This document shows, one piece after another, positions 57,901 through 64,000 of a stretch of 64,000 bases of DNA. Location of the stretch: NCBI GenBank assembly GCA_003184365.1, contig NKYR01000004.1, positions 248,001-312,000 on the forward strand, in the 5' to 3' direction. Positions within the stretch are counted from its first letter, which is position 1, and every line of letters starts with the position of its first letter. The position numbers and the translations under genes were made by a program. The notes under the pieces were generated by a model that saw only the letters and a program-made list of their open reading frames with translations, was not told the DNA's origin and did no database searches. The DNA comes from Evernia prunastri. Taxonomy: Eukaryota; Ascomycota; Lecanoromycetes; Lecanorales; Parmeliaceae.

Positions 57901-59216
57901 TTCGATCGACTGGCCCGGATAGTGTACCAACGCACACGGCGAGGCCGGTAACGTCGGGTAATGCGAAGAAAGAGCGCCCAGGTAGCTCTACGTCACAACA
58001 AGGGCCGAAGAAACTCACAAAGGCACCTTCCGTGACTTCTGCCAAGCAAAGCGACATCAACCACCCCTTCAAGCCTGAAGTTGCTCCAAAGCGGACTGCG
58101 TCAAAATTGCAAGCACGTGAAGCTGCTGTTACGAATAGTAACGCCACCGCCGATCTTGCAGACTTCCTCCGCTCGGGCCCTGAGGGCATTGATGGTCCTC
58201 GTGGTACCCAGCGGCCAGGAGCCCACATACAGCCTACCACGACCTCCAATGGCTATGTCAATGGAAGACAAGCAGTCGGCTCTGGTACCTCGGTCGCAAG
58301 TACGCAGGATAGCTTCGCCGCATCGAAGATGACTCATTCATCTACCAATTCTAGAACAGGTCTACTTGATACGTCGAATCGAGGGCAGCCCTCCAGTCCA
58401 GACGCTGGTAGAAACAACAATGCGCCATCACCACGCAGCATCGAGTTTCCTCCGGGTCGAATACGCAAGCAGCGGCGTGTCAAAGATCCCTATGCCATTG
58501 AGTCTGACGATGAGAACGACGACACGCTGCTGCCCCCTGAGCGCGAAGAAGAGTCACTTAGCGATTTTCTCCGTAACTACACGCCTCCGCCAGCAGCAGC
58601 CACTCGTCCTCCCCCAATCGGCATTATTGGCGCCCCCAAACCAGCCAAACAAAGCGTAACTCTAAAAGAACGCATCCAACGCAACATAGCCGTCATCCCC
58701 GACTACCGTCCGCTACCACCCAAAGCCCCCAAGAAACCCTCCTCGGTCAAGTCCCCCCCACCATCCAACGAGTCGCACCGGAAGTCGCAGCGCCAAAACT
58801 CGAACAACTCAGCTTCCTCTCCCCTCTCCTCCGGCTCTCGGCCCTCCGCCCACAGGAACGTCAGCAGCGGCAGCAAAGCGCCTCAACTGCCCCCCATCGA
58901 CGCACGCGCCATGTCCCCCCATCTCAGCCAAAACGGCACCGCGACGGACGCCCACCGACCCACGCAGCCAACGCACACCAAGCACGTCGAGCGGAGACCC
59001 AAGCAGCAACTGCAGGCGAGGGAAGAGCACGGCGCCTTGAGCGGACCACCGCAGAGCGGAGGCATGGGCGACCTGGCGGATTTCCTCCGGGAGACGGAAC
59101 CGCCGCCTCCGAGTGGGCCCCTGGGCGGGACGCGCCCGATGAGTCCGACGAAGGAGAAGGAAGAGAGCAGTGGCTTCGGGCGCATGTTCAGCCGGCGGAA
59201 GAAGGAGGTCAAGTGA
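54918..59216 (+). CDS. Large disordered protein with ADFLR-like motif repeats
   Basis: Function not recognised. Exons are 54918-57590 and 57642-59216 (1415 aa). A further 51-nt in-frame segment (57205-57255, GTAAGT...TTACAG) is probably also an intron, which would give 1398 aa. Residues ~45-260 look globular and conserved: PDPAYIALSAASQIVN, LALVNGFLDQLLYSFLACSR, ALRPAIQEVLKPRLAKEAI, VWRRTRLRCMVYTRLGDMEE and SPAAAIFLTSVLEFIGEHA. The pattern of short helices hints at a histone-fold-like unit, but that is speculative. The remaining ~1100 residues are Ser/Pro/Glu-rich. The C-terminal third carries four copies of a short motif: FADFIR, LADFLR, LSDFLR and LADFLR. The protein ends in a basic FGRMFSRRKKEVK. 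Start: ATG at 54918; the frame is open upstream but that part looks like leader. Confidence 0.82.
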
Positions 59217-60288
59217 AACCCCGTCCAGTCCAGGTACCACTGGTACTGGAAAAACGGAAGAACCGACCCGACTAAAGCTCCGACTCCTTTCGATGCGGTC
59301 GGGTCGTATTCACGAGACGTGATAAAAGTGGAGGCCCCCTTTTTTTTCTTTTCTTCTCTTCTTTTCTACCCCAAACCCCCTTACTACGAACGCCGAGAGA
59401 GAGATGTGACACGATGAAAGATGAGGAGGTGGTCACGCGGTACACGAACTTAGTTAGCACGCATGTGGTCGGTTTTCTTCTTTACTTTTATTCCCCCTTT
59501 TGCAGGCGTCGATGCGGATCGAAGAGGGGATGTGGAGTGCTTGAAAAGCTCGCTTTACGATGGGTGCGTCCGTTGATGATGATGAGGCGGGGAAGGGAGA
59601 GGGCGGGAGGGGAAAGAGGGGGAGGAAAGGTGGTGGTGTGGTGGGGGGGGGAGTTGGGAACATGGATGGATGGATGTACCGATGGATGGATAATGGCGGT
59701 TCTTCTTCTTCTTCTTGTATCTCTTTTTATCAGATGTAGATATGAAAATTATACTGCTATTGTTTCCGCAAAGGCTCCGATGCCTAACACGTTTGACGGT
59801 GGACATGTGCCTGTGAGCTATGATTTACTGCCTCGATCGATGGACAAGCAAGGGGGAGGGGGGGGCAGAATGGGATTAATTGGGGTACTTCAAGGGGCAA
59901 AGATCCCAAGGTAACCACTTGTACGTGTGGGTTTGCAGAGCAGAGCTAAAAATAACCCAGAGAACGCCACGCTGACGCCGTCCGTCCCGAACGAAATTTC
60001 CTCGAGTGGGGAGTCGCTGCTGCCATGCATGAGGCGGTCTGTCGTGAAATTAAAAAAAACCCCCAACAAAGATTCAGACCCGAGGAGAGCAGAGGACCTT
60101 TCCAAGCAATCAGTGTCCGACATATCAAAGTGGAGCACCTGCCTGCCCTAATCAGCAGGGTAAGGAACGCTCCCAACCAGCGCTCAGCAGATCAAAGCGA
60201 AGCGCCTGCCTGCCCTAACGAGCAGAGGACCATCCCCAGTGCGATTCCCAGCTCTGACGCCTCATCCATCCTTCCGATCGCGCGCCCG
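59217..60288. other. Intergenic region with short repeats
   Basis: No gene supported. It includes a poly-T tract (59340-59349), a purine-rich block (59580-59655), GGAT tetranucleotides (59662-59692), TTC repeats (59700-59716) and an imperfect direct repeat listed separately. Confidence 0.55.
60124..60225 (+). repeat. Imperfect 35-bp direct repeat
   Basis: Copies at 60124-60158 and 60191-60225 share ATCAAAG and CCTGCCTGCCCTAA in the same spacing. They differ at six or fewer positions, mostly transitions (C/T, G/A). Confidence 0.8.
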
Positions 60289-61345
60289 CTACTCGCCAAT
60301 GGACCAAGCGGCCGTTCGGTTCCTCGCCTCGTTGCCATACTGGTAGCCCTTGCACGAAGTGCACAGCGTCCTCTGTTCCCTAACCCGGAGCACGCGCCCG
60401 CAGTCCTCGCGCTCGCAGTAGTCGAGGTAGGGCGCCCCGAGCCAGCTCCTCGCGATGTCGGCGGCGAAATCCGGCAGCGCGTCGAAGAGCTCGGCGATCT
60501 TGGCCGTGAACACGTGGTTGCCGCCGCCGTCCGCCTTGGTGCGCTGGAGGCGGGCGTACTCGACGACGGCGTCGCGCAGGCCCCGGTTGTGGTCGTGCGT
60601 GACGGCGTAGACGCGGGGGATGGTGTCCAGGACGGGGAAGGTGAGGGGCCGGTGCGCTTCTTCGGACTAGAAGGGGTTGAGGGTGGCGGCTTTCGCTTCG
60701 AATTTCTCCTTGGCGAGCTCGCCGAGGGAGGTTATGTCGTATTTGTCGGCGAGGACGTACATGTCGATGCGGAGTAAGAGTTGACGTGTGGCCATGGATG
60801 ACCACGGCCACTTGCGGTGGCGATTCTGGGTGGAGTAGATGATAGGGACGTCGTTGCTGTCAACGCTGGCCCTACGATGGGCATAAATGTCATCAGCGGG
60901 TGCGGTAAGGCTATCCTCGTTGGCATCTCTATCGTTGACACTGTCATCACTGCTGTCAACTGCGAGCTCATCATAATCGCAGCGGTAGAGGAAGTCAATA
61001 AGGTGGGATACGCATGGTTCCGTGTCGACAGTGAGGTCAATGACGCTTTCTTGGGATTCCTGGCACACATCAGTCAGCGTGGGAGGGGGAGGGGGGGAAA
61101 TGGTGGGTCGGTCTGGGTTGCACAAACCTTCATTCCGTTGGTGCACATAGCCTTGAGTGGCTTCGATTGGCAGCAGATGACATTCTTGTGTACGGCGAAC
61201 TGCCTGTCGCCGCAGAGAATCTTGAGGTCGCAAAAGTCTCCGGCATTCCGTAAGCTGCGCGACCGGTTAGCTGTCTGTATCACCGTCGACGATGAACAGT
61301 ATTAAAGCTCACTTGGTCAGGCCTGTCACAAGACCAGTATGGCAT
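60289..61345 (-). pseudogene. BTB-domain gene with an in-frame stop
   Basis: Exons are 61345-61313, 61274-61128 and 61059-60289, all with canonical introns in phase. The BTB core reads NAGDFCDLKILCGDRQFAVH, KNVICCQSKPLKAMC, SQESVIDLTVDTEPCVSHLI, DFLYRCDYDEL, then an acidic insert and LRIDMYVLADKYDITSLGEL, AKEKFEAKAATLNPF. There a TAG (60669-60667) interrupts the frame. The same frame stays open beyond it for 125 codons and continues family sequence: LDTIPRVYAVTHDHNRGLRD, VVEYARLQ, and a Cys tail with CEREDCG and CTSCKG. No GT donor allows the stop to be spliced out without losing the conserved ADKYDI block. It therefore looks like one gene broken by a point change; a truncated BTB protein of ~190 aa could still be made. 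One of three related BTB genes here. Confidence 0.65.
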
Positions 61346-61753
61346 TCCAACATTGTCTCAACGGGAGTATTGTCTCTGGATGGGACTGAATTCGGTGGAA
61401 GAGAAGGTGTAGGTGGTGTAGGTGAGGGTGTAGAAAATATAGAAGGTGGTGCTGCTGAGGGAGCACAAGGCCAAATATGTAGCATAACGTCGTTAACACT
61501 AAGGAATTGAATAGGACAAGGGCTGGAACATGATTGGAGGGTGGTCATAACAACAGAAACTATTGTTGGCGTTGAGTGTTATCAGTGAGTTGGGTGAGAG
61601 ATGGTCAGAGCTTGATCATTTCTTCCAACATCACGTGAGCTTCTCGAAGCTGTCACGCTACGATTACTCTGTTTCCCTTCCTCATCCCCATCCTTGGCCA
61701 CTGGAATTCCCAATCTCAACCTTTTCTCTCTCCTGTCATATCCCAAGCCAATA
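61346..61753. other. Divergent intergenic region between two BTB genes
   Basis: 408 bp between the starts of two divergent BTB genes. It contains GGTGTAGGTGAGGGTGTAG repeats (about 61410-61432). No gene. Confidence 0.5.
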
Positions 61754-62578
61754 ATGGAGCGCCCACTGCCGTTGTGGCCGATTCGAGACCCCAAATTCCG
61801 CCTCGTGAGCGGCGCCGCTCAGTATGTCTAGTATATCCCAAAGGATAGCTTACGATAAGTTTCGCTAATGGCTCAAATAGTCTTCTCGACAACGCAACAT
61901 TCTCCGACCTTAAAATCAAGTGTGAGGACCGCGAAATATCTGCCCACAAGCTGGTGGTTTGCACTCCCTCAAATGTTCTTCACGCAATGTGCACCGCAGG
62001 CTTCAAAGTCTGTATATCACCGAGTAGGTCAAAGCTTTGGGCATTCACTAAGTTTCTACGGTTTAGGAATCTGAATCCAACACCATCGACCTCTCCGATG
62101 ACATCAAGCGTGTCGTCTACCGCATGCTCGAATTCTTGTATCGCGGCGACTACCAAGAAATCGATTATCCCGACTATATGATGGTCGATACAGACCTCCT
62201 TGATAGGACCGGAATACATCCGCACTCCTACACCTGGACATGTTTGTTGTAGCTGATAAGTACGATATTGTCGCTCTTGGTGATGCGGCCAAGGCCTATT
62301 TCAAAGGAGCCACCAGGGAAGAGGTACTCAACAACGGCCATCTTCTGGAGCTCATCCCGCACGTATACAGCACAACTCCAGAATCTAACCGCGGCCTCCG
62401 GGATGTGATCTGCTGGGAAACCTCGAGTCGTGAAATCATAATTGGAAAGGACCCTGTCCTTAAATCCCGTCTGGCGGAGATTATCTCCGCTACTCCGCAG
62501 TTCGCAGGGGACCTTAGAATTAGATTGACGAGGCGTGAGTTCACAATGCGACCTTTAGCTGCAAGACAGGACCCGTAA
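61754..62578 (+). pseudogene. BTB-domain gene with a frameshift
   Basis: Exons are 61754-61821, 61881-62007 and 62067-62578; introns of 59 nt each are canonical. The start reads MERPLPLWPIRDPKFRLVS. BTB blocks follow: NATFSDLKIKCEDREISAH, KLVVCTPSNVLHAMCTAGFK, ESNTIDLSDDIKRVVYRM and LEFLYRGDYQEIDYPDYM. After that the frame is lost: ALLHLDMFVVADKYDIVALG continues in another frame, with ELIPHVYSTTPESNRGLRD to the stop at 62578. Dropping 23 nt (62184-62206) or shifting by one base anywhere near there restores it. That segment begins GT and ends AG but is too short to be spliced. The protein has a shorter acidic loop and no Cys tail, unlike its neighbours. Could be a true pseudogene or an assembly indel. 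Confidence 0.62.
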
Positions 62579-63071
62579 GCTCAGTCTTCCGCCGCTCAGA
62601 TTCTGGTGAGAATAACTGACCGGTCCGCGAGTGTTTTAGTCCTCATTGGTCCTTCCAGCGACAATGATACTGCTGCCCTTCTGATGGGCTTCCACAGCGA
62701 CAGGGGCTCCAGCATGTCCAGCTTATTTTCATAGCGTATACATTTTGGAACAGCTTGCATTCAATCAGAGCCGAGTGAAGGCAAGCTCTCTCTTCCACAA
62801 TTGCTAGTGCTCGAAAGCGGAACACACATTGCTACAATGACACTTCATACTACATCTTTCAATTTCTGTGATCTGTGCACCTTTTCCACGATGCCTATTC
62901 TGCCAGCGTATCCAGAACATGTCTTGCACAATCCGTCACAGGCGGAAGCGTATTTTTGCAGACGAGGCCACAGGAACGAAGGCTTGTGGTGCGAAATGAA
63001 ACCCTCGAATGAAAGGGATCAATCGAAGCACGTAGTTTCATGGCTCTGGATCCTTTTATACGCGGTACATT
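62579..63071. other. Convergent intergenic region between BTB genes
   Basis: 493 bp. A plus-strand open frame (62801-63214) overlaps the next gene antisense and has no family features. No gene. Confidence 0.5.
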
Positions 63072-64000
63072 TTACCCGTGCCCGCACCAACAGTTGCCCT
63101 CGCAAAAACAGTGATGAGGCTTATTTCCCTCTGGCCCGAAACCTGCGTAGTTCGTATCTTTACCAAGTGACGGCGGGGGAGCGGTCATGTAGTTGCTCAG
63201 CAGCGCCGCGCTGAATTCAGGAACCGCCGCTAGCAAGCCGTGGAAGCTCGCTTTGAGGAGCTCATCCTTCATGAACCTATTTGAGTGCTTGCGAGTATAC
63301 TCGAGGACTACCGTACGAAGGCCCTGATTTGATTCGAGTTTGGATTCGTACACATGGGGGACGATCTCGATGAATAGCATGGGATTCCAATTGAGCATGC
63401 AAGTCACGTTGAGCTTCTCTTTTGCAACAGCACCGAGGGCGGGGATGTCGTACTGGTTTGAGAGCGCGTACATCCCAACATGCAAGCCGTAATCTGGTGG
63501 CTGTTCTGCAGCGACCATCTTGAGGTTGGCCTTCTTGCGTGCCGAAGCCTCCTCCATGCGTGCCGAAGCAGCTCTGCTAGTGTGGGAGGGGTACCACACC
63601 TCCCACAGAGGAGCGTCTCTGGGGTCTGGATTTCCTATGAGCTCGGAAGATGTCCCCAAGTCTGAGAAGGCGTGGCCGAACTCATTGACAGTGGACCAGT
63701 CCTCCACGCCGATGGCGTCGACCATGGCTGGGTAGTTACCAGTGTAGAGAAATTTCACCAAGTTGGAAACAAATGGGGCGCCGTCGGCACTCAGGTCGAT
63801 AACGTTCAGCTCCGATTCCTGAAAATCACGAAGAAATGTCAGCGCAATCTGTAATAAGAGGGCAACCATGCCATAGCAGTGAATTCCTTGCATTACCTTG
63901 AATCCTTTCCTCATGGCGGCTGCCAAAACCTTGGACTGGGAGCATACGACCACTTTGTGGACTGAGAATGTTTGGTCTTCGCATAGAAGTGTGAGGTCGG
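63072..64000 (-). CDS. BTB-domain protein with Cys-rich tail (5' end outside window)
   Basis: The visible exons are >64000-63897 and 63818-63072 with a 78-nt canonical intron. The window cuts the gene just inside the BTB start: DLTLLCEDQTFSVHKVVV, CSQSKVLAAAMRKGFK, then ESELNVIDLSADGAPFVSNL, VKFLYTGNYPAMVD. A ~70-residue insert follows, then GMYALSNQYDIPALGAVAKE, FIEIVPHVYESKLESNQGLR and TVVLEYTRKHSN. The C-terminus ends in a short Cys/His cluster (HHCFCEGNCWCGHG) that could bind metal. Intact over all visible sequence, unlike the two BTB genes beside it. BTB domains of this fungal family often mediate dimerisation or CUL3 ubiquitin-ligase binding; the specific partner is unknown. Confidence 0.85.
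   Translation of the reverse strand, partial: DLTLLCEDQTFSVHKVVVCSQSKVLAAAMRKGFKVMQGIHCYGMVALLLQIALTFLRDFQESELNVIDLSADGAPFVSNLVKFLYTGNYPAMVDAIGVEDWSTVNEFGHAFSDLGTSSELIGNPDPRDAPLWEVWYPSHTSRAASARMEEASARKKANLKMVAAEQPPDYGLHVGMYALSNQYDIPALGAVAKEKLNVTCMLNWNPMLFIEIVPHVYESKLESNQGLRTVVLEYTRKHSNRFMKDELLKASFHGLLAAVPEFSAALLSNYMTAPPPSLGKDTNYAGFGPEGNKPHHCFCEGNCWCGHG

Noticed and set aside
60580..60760. Possible 90-nt intron ending at the TAG of the broken BTB gene
   Set aside because: The only in-phase donor is GTCCTC, and removal would delete the conserved LADKYDI block.
1..64000. CRISPR arrays, bacterial operons, insertion sequences, biosynthetic gene cluster or viral insertion
   Set aside because: No regularly spaced repeats, no transposase, polyketide/peptide synthase or viral protein sequence was seen; the gene set is ordinary for a fungal nucleus.

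Overview
This window is nuclear DNA of a filamentous ascomycete (Pezizomycotina). The evidence is many short GT-AG introns, mostly 45-80 nt, inside compact genes on both strands, together with typical fungal families: PTH11-like rhodopsin-domain receptors, a yapsin-like protease, an ORM protein, an FLC/TRP-like membrane protein and fungal Mediator subunit 1. I cannot fix the class or genus from sequence alone. I traced 19 protein-coding loci by joining exons in phase. Unless stated otherwise, exon borders come from my own reading of splice signals.

Left part (1-24 kb): a DHA2-type MFS transporter running off the left edge, a DUF1295 membrane enzyme diverging from it, a secreted aspartyl protease, a 1.5 kb low-complexity block with a 14-bp minisatellite, an unknown 639-aa protein, a seven-exon protein kinase, a rhodopsin-domain receptor and a 1747-aa Ser/Arg-rich protein of unknown function.

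Middle part (24-51 kb): mostly conserved cell machinery. It holds HAS1 helicase (ribosome biogenesis, 13 exons), an FLC-type TRP-like protein, an NDUFAF2-type complex I assembly factor, a calponin-homology protein with calponin-like repeats, U1 snRNP protein C, a second rhodopsin-domain receptor, a large protein joining RRM-type domains to five Air1/2-type zinc knuckles, an ORM sphingolipid regulator, a BTB protein joined to a PARP-type WGR domain, MED1 and glutamine synthetase. Three of these act on RNA or spliceosome function (HAS1, U1-C, RRM-knuckle), but nothing suggests they form a cluster.

Right part (51-64 kb): a 4-kb stretch with no gene I can support, a 1415-aa disordered protein with repeated ADFLR-like motifs, then three BTB-domain genes of one family. 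One BTB gene has an in-frame stop, one has a frameshift and one is intact but cut by the window edge.

The most unusual observations are the BTB-WGR architecture (44.2-45.7 kb), the RRM plus zinc-knuckle protein with a frame break in its second RRM (41.6 kb), the missing 5' splice site in the U1-C gene (35.8 kb), and the run of decayed BTB paralogues at the right end.
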